Part shown: one piece after another, positions 54,876-62,875 of the stretch | Layout: each line of letters opens with the position of its first letter | How positions within the stretch are numbered: position 1 is the stretch's first letter | NCBI RefSeq assembly: GCF_963662735.1 | Contig: NZ_OY759744.1 | Coordinates: 2,584,153-2,648,152 of the forward strand | Reading direction: 5' to 3' | Source of the DNA: an uncultured Methanoregula sp. | GTDB lineage: Archaea; Halobacteriota; Methanomicrobia; Methanomicrobiales; Methanospirillaceae | Length of the DNA: 64,000 nucleotides | The notes under the pieces: generated by a model | What the model saw: only the letters and a program-made list of their open reading frames with translations | The model's database searches: none | Told to the model about the DNA's origin: nothing | Translations under genes and position numbers: made by a program

Positions 54876-55054
54876 CAGGATATCTGACACCCTCCTGCCC
54901 TGCTGGAAAATTTTTCAGGCCCCCATGCAGTACTCGCATGGATCATGGTATATGGCAAACAGCAGGGTCACTTGCCCGGGCAGGATCGCAGCATGACTCA
55001 ATACACTGATATAACGAGGGGAATAAAATAATCCGGCACGGTGATCCTATCCAG

Positions 55055-55846
55055 CTGAATTTCGGGGGTTTTATCCCCCTCTCAACAATAGACTGGCGGG
55101 GGAGAGCAGTCTGCACGGTATTTTTCCGGGGGTGCCCGATACGGTGTTCATATTGCCAGAACGAGGGGATTATTGCCGGTGAAAATTTCCATGATCTTTC
55201 CGAAATCAAAGAGATGATAAAAACCTCATCGCCGTATATCAGCGGGGTTGTTTTCTCAGGTGGCGAGCCGACCCTGCAGAAAGATGCATTGATTGAACTT
55301 GCCCGGTATGCAAAAGAACAAAATCTTGATGTCGGCATCCAGACCAATGGGTTTTTTCCCGATACGCTGGGCAGGTTAATTGAAGAAAAACTCATAGATA
55401 AAGTGGCATTGGACTTCAAATCACGCTTTGAAGGATATTCCTGCGGAGAGGAAAAGAGCGGATTTCAGTTTGAAAATTACGAAAAGAATGTTCGGAAATC
55501 CTTCAAGTTGTGCAAAAATGCGTATGCAAAAAATATTCTGAAGGAATTCGAAGTTGTAATTACGGTATTCAGCGAGAACGAGAACTATATAGGGGAAATT
55601 TCACGCTTCATTGAAAAAATCCCCCTTGTCCTCCAACAGGGTGAACACAAGATACTAAGGTTAAGAGACATCCCATCCAATATAACTGAAGGCGAATACC
55701 GGGAGAAAAAGAAAAAACTCCAGGAAAGTATTCATCCCCTGACACTGGATGAGATTAAACGGATTGCCGACAAACTAGGAAGGAAAGTCAGGATCAGAAC
55801 GCGGGAAGTAGGAGAAATCCTGTATAAAGACGGAGTTAGTTCATGA
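55055..55846 (+). CDS. Radical SAM activating enzyme (NrdG-like) with CTG start
   Basis: About 263 residues. The protein needs the stretch LNFGGFIPLSTIDWRGRA and GCPIRCSYCQNEG (C-x3-C-x2-C for the 4Fe-4S cluster), which lies between 55055 and 55170, and SGGEPTLQ near residue 70; no in-frame ATG, GTG or TTG occurs between the preceding stop at 55007-55009 and 55214. The CTG at 55055 was chosen: GGTGAT (55040-55045) is 9 bases upstream and the domain begins there. Starting at the ATG at 55214 would delete the cluster. The family activates anaerobic ribonucleotide reductase or related glycyl-radical enzymes. The gene is AT-richer than its neighbours. It overlaps UPF0200 by ATGA. Confidence 0.78.
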   Translation: MNFGGFIPLSTIDWRGRAVCTVFFRGCPIRCSYCQNEGIIAGENFHDLSEIKEMIKTSSPYISGVVFSGGEPTLQKDALIELARYAKEQNLDVGIQTNGFFPDTLGRLIEEKLIDKVALDFKSRFEGYSCGEEKSGFQFENYEKNVRKSFKLCKNAYAKNILKEFEVVITVFSENENYIGEISRFIEKIPLVLQQGEHKILRLRDIPSNITEGEYREKKKKLQESIHPLTLDEIKRIADKLGRKVRIRTREVGEILYKDGVSS

Positions 55847-56391
55847 AGGTGATCGGAGTCGTCGGGCTTCCCGCAAGCGGGAAAGGTGAATTTTCAAAGA
55901 TAGCAGCCGGGATGGGTATTCCGGTCATTGTCATGGGTGACATGATCCGTAAAGCGGTAACTGCCGCCGGGCTGGAACCTACCGATGCGAATTTCGGCAT
56001 GACGGCAAACCGGCTCCGGGCCGAGCGGGGAATGGATGCCATTGCCCAGCTCTGCATTCCTGAAATTGAAGCACAGGCTGCCCCGCTTGTACTCGTGGAC
56101 GGGATCCGCGGCGATACGGAAGTGACCCTTTTCCGGAACCATTTTCCGGGGTTCACTTTAATCAGCATCGACTCCTCGTTCGATAACCGGCTTGCCCGCA
56201 TAGCAGCCCGGGCCCGGACGGATGATTTCACTACTGCCGATGCTCTCCGAAACCGGGATGAACGTGAACTGAGCTGGGGCCTCGGGAATGCTCTTCACCA
56301 GGCAGATCTCTCCATTGCAAACGAGGGAAGCCTGGATGAATTCTCCGTATCAGTCCGGACCCTGCTCGCCAGCCTGGAGCAGACCACATGA
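55843..56391 (+). CDS. UPF0200 P-loop nucleotide kinase-like protein
   Basis: A 182-residue archaeal P-loop protein beginning VIGVVGLPASGKGEFSKIA (Walker A), with VIVMGDMIRKAV and PLVLVDGIRGDTEV. It belongs to the MJ1399/UPF0200 family, related to dephospho-CoA and adenylate kinases, with unproven substrate. The start overlaps the radical SAM stop and the end overlaps the next gene, both as ATGA, giving a coupled run with the TIM-barrel protein and RNase Z. Confidence 0.9.
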   Translation: MKVIGVVGLPASGKGEFSKIAAGMGIPVIVMGDMIRKAVTAAGLEPTDANFGMTANRLRAERGMDAIAQLCIPEIEAQAAPLVLVDGIRGDTEVTLFRNHFPGFTLISIDSSFDNRLARIAARARTDDFTTADALRNRDERELSWGLGNALHQADLSIANEGSLDEFSVSVRTLLASLEQTT

Positions 56392-57161
56392 ATATCAAAC
56401 CCTACTTCTCGTCCTCGTCAAAAGTCTGGGACGACATCAGCTGGGTTCCAGGGATCGAAGATGCCGGGTATGCAGGGTGGGAGATCGTCGCTGACGGCAA
56501 CTACCGTCTCGATGATCCGGCCTGTTTCAAAAAGATCCGGGAGGTGCTTGACGGTACGAACCTTGGCGTGACCGTCCATGCCCCGTACGGGGACCTGAAC
56601 CTTGCGACCCTCAACGACCCGATCTGGCAGGAATCGGTCAAGCAGATCTGCACCTGCATAGAACATGCCTCGGAACTCACCAACCGGGTCACCATCCACC
56701 CGGGATATTTATCCCCGGTGGGAAAGCTGATGCCGGAGAAGATCTGGGGGCTCCAGAAGGAAGCCCTCCGGCGGATCGGGAAGTGTGCGACCGACAATAA
56801 TGTCCTCGCCTGCCTCGAGAATATGATAGGCGTCAAGGAATTCCTCTGCCGGTTTCCCGAGGAACTCATCGGGATGACGGAGGGCATCGAAGGAATCGGC
56901 ATGACCTTTGACTTCGGCCATGCAAACACGGTGGGAAAAGTCAACGAGTTCCTGCCACATGTAGGAAAAGCAAACCATATCCACATCCACGACAACCACG
57001 GGGTTTCAGATGAACATCTCACGCTCGGTGACGGCACCATCCCGTGGAAGACCGTGGGAAAAACAATTGCAGCCCGGTATTCCGGGGTCGTTGTTGTTGA
57101 AGGCAGATCTATTGAAGAGGCAAAACGGAGCCTTGCTGTATTCCGGGAGTGTTTTGTGTGA
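56388..57161 (+). CDS. TIM-barrel protein, sugar-phosphate isomerase/epimerase family
   Basis: A 257-residue AP-endonuclease-2/xylose-isomerase-like barrel. Putative metal ligands are in VTVHAPYGDLNLA, VTIHPGYLSP, ACLENMIG, TFDFGHANTVG, HIHIHDNHG and VVVVEGRS. The set of His, Glu and Asp is complete, so it is probably active, on a sugar phosphate or as an endonuclease; the substrate cannot be read. It overlaps UPF0200 and is overlapped by RNase Z. Confidence 0.85.
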   Translation: MNIKPYFSSSSKVWDDISWVPGIEDAGYAGWEIVADGNYRLDDPACFKKIREVLDGTNLGVTVHAPYGDLNLATLNDPIWQESVKQICTCIEHASELTNRVTIHPGYLSPVGKLMPEKIWGLQKEALRRIGKCATDNNVLACLENMIGVKEFLCRFPEELIGMTEGIEGIGMTFDFGHANTVGKVNEFLPHVGKANHIHIHDNHGVSDEHLTLGDGTIPWKTVGKTIAARYSGVVVVEGRSIEEAKRSLAVFRECFV

Positions 57162-58096
57162 GCGGCGAGACACTGCATGTCTATTTCCTGGGCACGGCCG
57201 GGGCCCTCCCGACACCGACCCGCAACCCGCCCTGCATCATGATCCGGCGGGGTTCTGATACCCTCCTTTTCGACTGCGGGGAAGGGGCCCAGCAGCAGAT
57301 GATGCGATCCCGGTGCGGGTTTACCATCAATGCCATCTTTGTCACCCACTGGCATGCCGACCATTTTCTCGGCATCTTCGGGCTTGTCCAGACCATGTCG
57401 TTCAATGGCCGCACCGAACCCCTGACCATTTACGGGCCGGAATGGGTGCACGATTTTGTCGCAACCCTGCGCCATGTTGCCCGGTTCAACCTGAAGTTCC
57501 CCATGGAATCCGTTGAACTCGGTCACGGGTCATGGGTACGGTTCGACGGGTACACTGTCTCGGCGTTCAGCGTCAACCACGGCCTCCCCGCACTCGGGTT
57601 TGTCCTGGAGGAAGACCCGAGACCCGGCAGGTTCGACCGCGAACGGGCCATTGAACTGGGCGTTCCCCCGGGTCCGCTCTTCGGAAAACTCCAGCGGGGG
57701 GAAGCAGTGAAGATCGGAACCGGGGATTCCGCAATTGAGATCCGGCCCGATCAGATCCTGGGACAGCCGAGACCGGGCAGGAAAATCGTGTATACCGGCG
57801 ACACACGATCCGTCCATCACGGGATAATGGACATTGCCCATGATGCCGACCTCCTCATCCACGATGCCACGTACGATGAATCGGAGGCAGCCCGGGCATC
57901 TGAGTTCTACCATGCAACCGCTGCACAGGCCGGCGAAGCGGCAACTGCGCTGAATGCCCGGACCCTGGTCCTTATCCATACGAGTTCGCGGTACACGGAT
58001 ATCCAGGCACATGTCAGCGATGCCAGAAAGAAATATGCCGGGCCAATCGTGGTACCAAACGATCTCGACATGATAGAAGTCCCTTTCAGGGACTAA
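57158..58096 (+). CDS. rnz: Ribonuclease Z (tRNA 3' processing)
   Basis: A 312-residue metallo-beta-lactamase nuclease that removes tRNA 3' trailers. It has FLGTAGALPTPTRNPPC, the zinc motif THWHADHFLG, VYTGDTR, HDATYDESEA and LIHTSSRYTD. The GTG at 57158 was chosen: it forms a GTGA overlap with the previous stop and has GGGAG upstream; a GTG at 57149 adds three residues. It ends the coupled run that starts with the radical SAM gene. Confidence 0.95.
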   Translation: MSGETLHVYFLGTAGALPTPTRNPPCIMIRRGSDTLLFDCGEGAQQQMMRSRCGFTINAIFVTHWHADHFLGIFGLVQTMSFNGRTEPLTIYGPEWVHDFVATLRHVARFNLKFPMESVELGHGSWVRFDGYTVSAFSVNHGLPALGFVLEEDPRPGRFDRERAIELGVPPGPLFGKLQRGEAVKIGTGDSAIEIRPDQILGQPRPGRKIVYTGDTRSVHHGIMDIAHDADLLIHDATYDESEAARASEFYHATAAQAGEAATALNARTLVLIHTSSRYTDIQAHVSDARKKYAGPIVVPNDLDMIEVPFRD

Positions 58097-58258
58097 CCTT
58101 TTTTCTGCCGGAAAATCCCCGTGCAGCATAACAAGTAAATTAAACCTCCGCGCACCCATGATGATCATAGAAATTCATTCTATAGCCGCGTAGCGTTGAC
58201 GATAACAGATACCATATCGCAACAATATGCCAAAACGCCTGTGTGTGGTGAGAGAAAG

Positions 58259-60106
58259 ATGCAAAATACCGAAACCAATGATGTACTCGTATACCGGCTC
58301 GGTGCCGGGTGCGATCTCGCAGATATCGAAGAAGGGAATACTTACCAGGGAAAAGTCCAGGGGTTTGCAACCTTTGGCATGTTCGTCCAGATCAACGACC
58401 GGATCAAAGGGCTGGTCCACAAGAGCAACATGAAATGCGAGCACAAGGAGAAGGATGCAGTCCTGGTCCGGGTCCGGCAGGTCCGCCCGAACGGGAATAT
58501 CGATCTCGAAGAAGTCCAGATCCAGGTGTACCAGGTCCAGAACGTGGAGCGCAAGTCCACAACGGTACGGATCTCCGAGCTTTCGGGCAAGGTAGGTAAG
58601 ACCGTTGCCGTTGAAGGCGAGATCGCCCAGATCAAGCAGACAAGCGGCCCTACTATCTTCACGATTGTTGACGACACGGGAACCCAGAACGCAGCAGCCT
58701 TTGTCGAAGCCGGTGTCCGGGCATACCCGGAAGCCGAACTTGGCGACATTATCCGCATCATCGGCGAAGTGATGATGCGCAACAACCAGCTCCAGATAGA
58801 GGTTGATGTTCTCACGGTCCTGGCGGACGAGGAAGCATCGGCAGTCAGGGTGCGGATTGAGAAGGCGCTGGATATCCGGGCAGAACCCGAAGATATTCCG
58901 CTTCTTGTCAAGAGCGAGGTGCTGGAAAAACTCCGCCCCGAGATGCGAAAAGTAGCAAAGATCATCCGGAAAGCGATTTTTACCTCCCAGCCAATCATCC
59001 TGCGCCACCATGCAGATGCCGACGGCATCTGTTCGGCCGTTGCGATCGAGCAGGCAGTAGTTTCCCTTATCCGCGAGTCCGGCGGGGACTTTGATGCGGA
59101 ATATTTCCTCTTCAAGCGTGCACCATCGAAAGCACCGTTCTACGAGATCGAGGACATCACCCGCGACCTGGATTTCTCCTTGAAGGACCACGTCCGGTTC
59201 GGCCAGAAGATCCCACTCGTCATTCTCACGGACAATGGATCGACCGAAGAAGACGAGCCATCCTACAAGATCGCAAGCGTGTATGATATCCCCTTCATCG
59301 TCGTCGATCACCACCACCCGGATGCTACTATCGACAAGTACCTCCAGGCCCACGTCAACCCCTACCATGTTGGCGGCGATTTCGGGATCACCGCAGGAAT
59401 GCTCGGGACCGAAGTAGCCCGGCTCATCAACCCCAAGGTCGAGCCGCTGATCCGGCATCTCCCGGCAGTTGCGGGAGTCGGGGACCGGAGCGAAGCCCCC
59501 GAGCGGGCACTCTTCCTCGCCCTTGTCCGCGACCAGTTTTCCGAAGAGGCCTGCAAGGACATTGCCCTTGCCCTGGACTATGAACAGTTCTGGCTCCGGT
59601 TCAATGACGGCAGGGAGATCGTCAAGGACATCCTCAACATCTCCGGCAACACGGAACGCCACAAAAAACTTGTCGCACTCCTGGTTGAAGGCGCCAACAC
59701 GATGATCGAGGACCAGATGAATGCCTCGATGCCCCATGTAGTCCCGCGGGTACTTAAGAACGAGGCAAACCTGTTCCTTCTCGACGTGGAAATCCATGCC
59801 CACAAGTTCACCTTCCCGCCACCCGGCAAGACGAGCGGGGAAGTGCACGACCGGCTCTGCAAACAGAATGCCGGAAAACCGGTGGTCACCATCGGCTTTG
59901 GCCCGGACTTTGCCGTCCTGCGTTCGCGGGGCGTACTGATGAACATCCCGCGAATGGTGCGGGAACTGAGAAACGAGATCCCCGGCGGCGGCATCAGCGG
60001 GGGCGGGCACCTGGTTGTCGGGAGCATAAAATTCGTGGAAGGCATGCGCGATGTGGTGCTCGAAGCACTGATCGAGAAAATTGCCGACGCACAAATCCAG
60101 AGATAA
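58259..60106 (+). CDS. S1-OB-DHH phosphoesterase (archaeal RecJ-like)
   Basis: A 615-residue nuclease-like protein: an S1 RNA-binding domain at about residues 25-95 (GNTYQGKVQGFATFGMFVQI), an OB-fold domain at 105-200 (VAVEGEIAQI), then a DHH domain with ILRHHADADGICSA, VILTDNGS and VVDHHHPDATI, and DHHA1 ending GGGISGGGHLVVGS. This architecture is the archaeal RecJ-like family, cutting single-stranded nucleic acids from the 5' end. The ATG at 58259 was chosen since GGTGAG is about 7 bases upstream; 21 codons further is open. An ATAGAA-N5-TTCTAT inverted repeat at 58167-58183 lies in its promoter. Confidence 0.9.
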   Translation: MQNTETNDVLVYRLGAGCDLADIEEGNTYQGKVQGFATFGMFVQINDRIKGLVHKSNMKCEHKEKDAVLVRVRQVRPNGNIDLEEVQIQVYQVQNVERKSTTVRISELSGKVGKTVAVEGEIAQIKQTSGPTIFTIVDDTGTQNAAAFVEAGVRAYPEAELGDIIRIIGEVMMRNNQLQIEVDVLTVLADEEASAVRVRIEKALDIRAEPEDIPLLVKSEVLEKLRPEMRKVAKIIRKAIFTSQPIILRHHADADGICSAVAIEQAVVSLIRESGGDFDAEYFLFKRAPSKAPFYEIEDITRDLDFSLKDHVRFGQKIPLVILTDNGSTEEDEPSYKIASVYDIPFIVVDHHHPDATIDKYLQAHVNPYHVGGDFGITAGMLGTEVARLINPKVEPLIRHLPAVAGVGDRSEAPERALFLALVRDQFSEEACKDIALALDYEQFWLRFNDGREIVKDILNISGNTERHKKLVALLVEGANTMIEDQMNASMPHVVPRVLKNEANLFLLDVEIHAHKFTFPPPGKTSGEVHDRLCKQNAGKPVVTIGFGPDFAVLRSRGVLMNIPRMVRELRNEIPGGGISGGGHLVVGSIKFVEGMRDVVLEALIEKIADAQIQR

Positions 60107-60281
60107 ACCATAACCTGCTCTTTTTTGCAATACGGGGCTGATTTAAGGATGAATTTCCCAGAGAAATTGTTAACAAAGTCAGACCTCCAGGATCTCAACT
60201 TGCAGGTCCGATAAATCCTTTCTGGTCAAAATTATGGCCCGGTACGACAAAAAAGACTGAAAATTTGAGGCAATTAACAGA

Positions 60282-60293
60282 TATATATATATA
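60282..60293 (+). promoter_or_regulatory. TATA box upstream of the winged-helix gene at 60333
   Basis: ATATATATATAT in an AT-rich tract about 40-50 bases before the ATG at 60333. This predicts a transcription start near 60310 and a leader of some 20-25 bases that contains the GAGG ribosome site at 60323-60326. Confidence 0.5.
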
Positions 60294-60332
60294 CGAATTG
60301 ATTCATATGAGTTTTTAATGCTGAGGCAAAAC

Positions 60333-60584
60333 ATGACAACAACAAAAAATCTTCGTGATAAGTACAACGAGACCCAGCACAAGATTGTCCATTACCTCAA
60401 CTCAGGTATAACCAAAGGCAAGCACTACTTCAAATCAAAATATATTGCAAAGGATCTTGGGTTATCCCCCAAAGAGGTCGGGACAAACATGGCAATCCTT
60501 GCAGGAATGTGCAAGGAGCTTGACATCATCCGGTGGAGCTATTCGAACAGCACGACCTGGATGGTAACTCCGCGTGCATTATAA
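60333..60584 (+). CDS. Small winged-helix-like protein (DUF7123-like)
   Basis: An 83-residue basic protein. MTTTKNLRDKYN begins a helical region, then YIAKDLGLSPKEVGTNMAILAG, a helix-turn-helix, and RWSYSNSTTWMVTPRAL, a wing-like strand. It resembles a short archaeal winged-helix family. The ATG at 60333 has GAGG 6 bases upstream; the open frame starts five codons earlier at a weaker site. A T-rich tract at 60589-60610 may terminate it. Confidence 0.75.
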   Translation: MTTTKNLRDKYNETQHKIVHYLNSGITKGKHYFKSKYIAKDLGLSPKEVGTNMAILAGMCKELDIIRWSYSNSTTWMVTPRAL

Positions 60585-60614
60585 TTTTATTCCTGTTTTT
60601 CTCTTTCGATTATC

Positions 60615-60803
60615 ATGACAAAAGTTCTTGAATTAGAATCCGAAATCGAGTTTGTTGCTGATATCAACGACCAGAAAGACTGCCTGATGTCACAGGACCC
60701 CACCCAGGAAAACCCGGGAGCCCTCTGGTTCAATATCGATATCCCCAAGGGTCATTCCCTCAAGGCGGGAGACCGCGTAAAAGTAACCATAGAAAAACTG
60801 TAA
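60615..60803 (+). CDS. Small acidic protein of unknown function
   Basis: A 62-residue acidic protein (MTKVLELESEIEFV at the start, HSLKAGDRVKVTIEKL at the end). The last part resembles a small beta-barrel or TRAM-like strand pattern, but no family is recognised. It lies 30 bases after the winged-helix gene and may be cotranscribed. Codon use is like that of its neighbours, so it is probably real. Confidence 0.55.
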   Translation: MTKVLELESEIEFVADINDQKDCLMSQDPTQENPGALWFNIDIPKGHSLKAGDRVKVTIEKL

Positions 60804-60863
60804 AAAAGCCGGTCCCCAAATCCCCGGGATCGGTTCAGGATTCCATTCTCTTACTATCCAATG

Positions 60864-61523
60864 TTACCGGGGCCGGTAGAGATTGTAATAGTTTCTCGGG
60901 GTCTCCAGGTCAATCCTGTATGAATCAATGTACTGCGTGGAAATGATCATGTACAGGTCCGTATTGGATGTCTGTACAACGCGGTACATCGATCCCCGGT
61001 TCAGGATCTCAGATCCATCGATTATCGACCCGTTGCTGGCAGTGCAGAGAACCATCCGGAAATTCCCGTACTGGGGATTGCGGGTGGCATTCACGGTTAT
61101 GTTGAGGACCCAGAGGGGATAGGGAACGGAAAACTTCTGGGTCAGCCCTCCCCGGGTATCCTCCACATAGGCAAACGTCACCAGCTCTTCATTGCGGAGA
61201 GGAATCTCCGATGCCCCGAAGGTTTCCATATTTTCCGGCAACTTGAACCGGGGATAGGAAAACGGATCATTGTTGTAATAGATCCGGTACGGCGGAGCAT
61301 CCGGAAGTATTGGCAGGGGCGTAGCCACGGGCTCCGGAGTAGCAATGATAATCGGGATCAGGGTCTCCTGGGGCACCGGCACCTGAGTGACTGCTGCCGT
61401 GGGGGTTGTTACCGGCTGGAGGGGGGAGTGTATCCCGGAGAGGTACTGGGGATTTGCAACGAGCGCAATAACTATGACAATGACAAGCCCCCCAACAACT
61501 GTGAGAATATCCCCTTTTTCCAC
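60864..61523 (-). CDS. Membrane-anchored exported protein, Thr/Pro-rich linker
   Basis: A 219-residue protein. One N-terminal helix (ILTVVGGLVIVIVIALV) anchors it; a Thr/Pro/Val-rich linker follows (about 30-80), then a 130-residue extracellular domain with RGGLTQKFSVPYPLWVLNITV and a beta-rich end. The GTG at 61523 was chosen because a TATA-like TTTTATTATG on this strand (61544-61552) is 25 bases away, which suggests a leaderless transcript. Longer starts up to 61592 would place a second hydrophobic stretch ahead. The body plan resembles the lipoprotein at 11889-12401 but without a lipobox. Function is unknown. Confidence 0.72.
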   Translation of the reverse strand: MEKGDILTVVGGLVIVIVIALVANPQYLSGIHSPLQPVTTPTAAVTQVPVPQETLIPIIIATPEPVATPLPILPDAPPYRIYYNNDPFSYPRFKLPENMETFGASEIPLRNEELVTFAYVEDTRGGLTQKFSVPYPLWVLNITVNATRNPQYGNFRMVLCTASNGSIIDGSEILNRGSMYRVVQTSNTDLYMIISTQYIDSYRIDLETPRNYYNLYRPR

Positions 61524-61689
61524 AATTAGTACTGGAAGCGGGCATAATAAAACGTAACGGTATGAAATCACGCGTATACGCTGCCGGTTCACCCTGCGGG
61601 GGCAGCCCTGAACAGATGACAGGACAAAAAAGCCCTCCCCGGATCGTTTTCAATCCGACGATATTTTATTATGCGTGAGGATTATAACG

Positions 61690-61953
61690 ATGTGTATGGA
61701 GTTGCCCGGTCTTCGGACATGGATTGTATTTTACCTCCTGTCGTTCGTTGTACTGCTCTGGGCAGCATTTCTTTCAGCCCAGGGGGCAATGCTCTGGGTA
61801 AGCCTGCTTCTTGTCCTCATCATCATTGCCGTCAATTTTATGACGGTCTTAAAACAGGTCAAGGTCCACACGGCACGCCAGGAGCTGCAACGGTCGCTGA
61901 CTGAAGGCTTCGAGCGGAAATCACCGCATGAAGAGGAGAAGAAAAAGGACTGA
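61690..61953 (+). CDS. Small two-helix membrane protein
   Basis: An 87-residue protein with two hydrophobic helices (WIVFYLLSFVVLLWAAFL and MLWVSLLLVLIIIAVNFM) and a charged C-terminal tail (EGFERKSPHEEEKKKD). The ATG at 61690 was chosen because a TATA-like ATATTTTATTAT at 61661-61672 lies 24 bases upstream, giving a leaderless mRNA; a GTG at 61675 and an ATG at 61696 also fit. It is divergent from the exported protein; both promoters share the TTTTATTATGC box. Confidence 0.65.
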   Translation: MCMELPGLRTWIVFYLLSFVVLLWAAFLSAQGAMLWVSLLLVLIIIAVNFMTVLKQVKVHTARQELQRSLTEGFERKSPHEEEKKKD

Positions 61954-61970
61954 TTCTCCCCAAGGGAGAT

Positions 61971-62765
61971 CTATTCTTTTTTGACGAAGATCTTGAGGGA
62001 GGAGTTCTTGGCGGCAAACAGATTTTCGACCTGCCGGCCCAGGTACTCGGTCTTTCCCATGATATAATACCCATCCGTCACGAGTGCCCCGTGGAATGTG
62101 CGGGCAAGGTCGTCTTTCTGTTTTTCCGTAAAGTAGATCGTCACGTTACGGCAGGTGATCAGGTCAAGCCATCGCGCTATCGGGACCCCGCCCATAAGAT
62201 CATGGGGGCGGAACCGGATCAGCTCCTTGAGATGCGGCTTTACCTGGAAATTGCCGTCAGGTAATTTCGTGAAATGACGCTGGGTCTGCGTTTCCGAGAG
62301 TTTGACCATGGCTTTGGCATTATAGATTCCTTCCTGCGCCTTTGCAAGGACAATCTTGTCTATGTCTGTTGCATAGATCTGGCCGGAGAGCTCCTTGTTC
62401 TGGGCCATCATCTCGTGCAGGATCATGGCAATGGAGTAAGGCTCTTCCCCGGTCGAACACCCGGCGCACCAGATACGGATCCGCTTCCGCGACTTGAAAA
62501 TATCTGGAAGAACATCTTTTTTGAGCGCCTCATACACGTCGCCGTCACGGAAAAACTCCGTGACATTGATGGTGAGGGCTTTTCTCAGTACTTCAAGTTC
62601 TGGCGTATTGGCCTTGAGATACTGGAGATAATCCCCGTACGTTGTTGTATTGGTTGATCGCATCCGGGAGAGCAGGCGGCGTTTGATATAATCCTCCTTG
62701 TAATTCCCGCACTGGATCTTCAATGTCTGTTCGATAAACCGTTTCAGAAGCTCAAAATCGTCCAT
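61971..62765 (-). CDS. cheR: Chemotaxis protein methyltransferase
   Basis: A 264-residue SAM-dependent methyltransferase that methylates glutamates of chemoreceptors. The N-terminal helical domain (residues 1-70) is followed by TINVTEFFRD, the SAM motif IWCAGCSTGEEPYSIAM, ATDIDKIVLAKA and DLITCRNVTIYFTEKQ, as in CheR. GGGAG lies about 5 bases before the ATG at 62765. It follows a chemoreceptor gene on the same strand. Confidence 0.95.
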   Translation of the reverse strand: MDDFELLKRFIEQTLKIQCGNYKEDYIKRRLLSRMRSTNTTTYGDYLQYLKANTPELEVLRKALTINVTEFFRDGDVYEALKKDVLPDIFKSRKRIRIWCAGCSTGEEPYSIAMILHEMMAQNKELSGQIYATDIDKIVLAKAQEGIYNAKAMVKLSETQTQRHFTKLPDGNFQVKPHLKELIRFRPHDLMGGVPIARWLDLITCRNVTIYFTEKQKDDLARTFHGALVTDGYYIMGKTEYLGRQVENLFAAKNSSLKIFVKKE

Positions 62766-62875
62766 CCAATCTCCCGGTCCTTTCTACTGATCCACTTTGG
62801 CAGATTAAGTATATAGTCTCCCCGCACCCGGCAGGAAGTAAAAACAGGGGGGGATTCCCCACAGTCCCATTTCCG

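Larger units (their letters stand above)
54629..55054. other. Intergenic region after thiC
   Basis: A 426-bp gap with an oligo-T terminator for thiC at 54635-54640, a tandem palindrome at 54838-54875 (listed separately) and, at 55040-55045, GGTGAT, a good ribosome site for the following CTG-start gene. A 12-codon frame from the ATG at 54993 ends at 55031 and is probably not a gene. Confidence 0.5.

Noticed and set aside
54993..55031. Start of the radical SAM gene at the ATG at 54993
   Set aside because: It is in another reading frame and closes after 12 codons, so it cannot lead into the CxxxCxxC frame without a frameshift.
58175..60130. A 651-codon open frame on the minus strand
   Set aside because: It lies exactly opposite the S1-OB-DHH gene, whose domains are well supported; the minus product has no recognisable family and a composition typical of antisense frames in GC-rich DNA.
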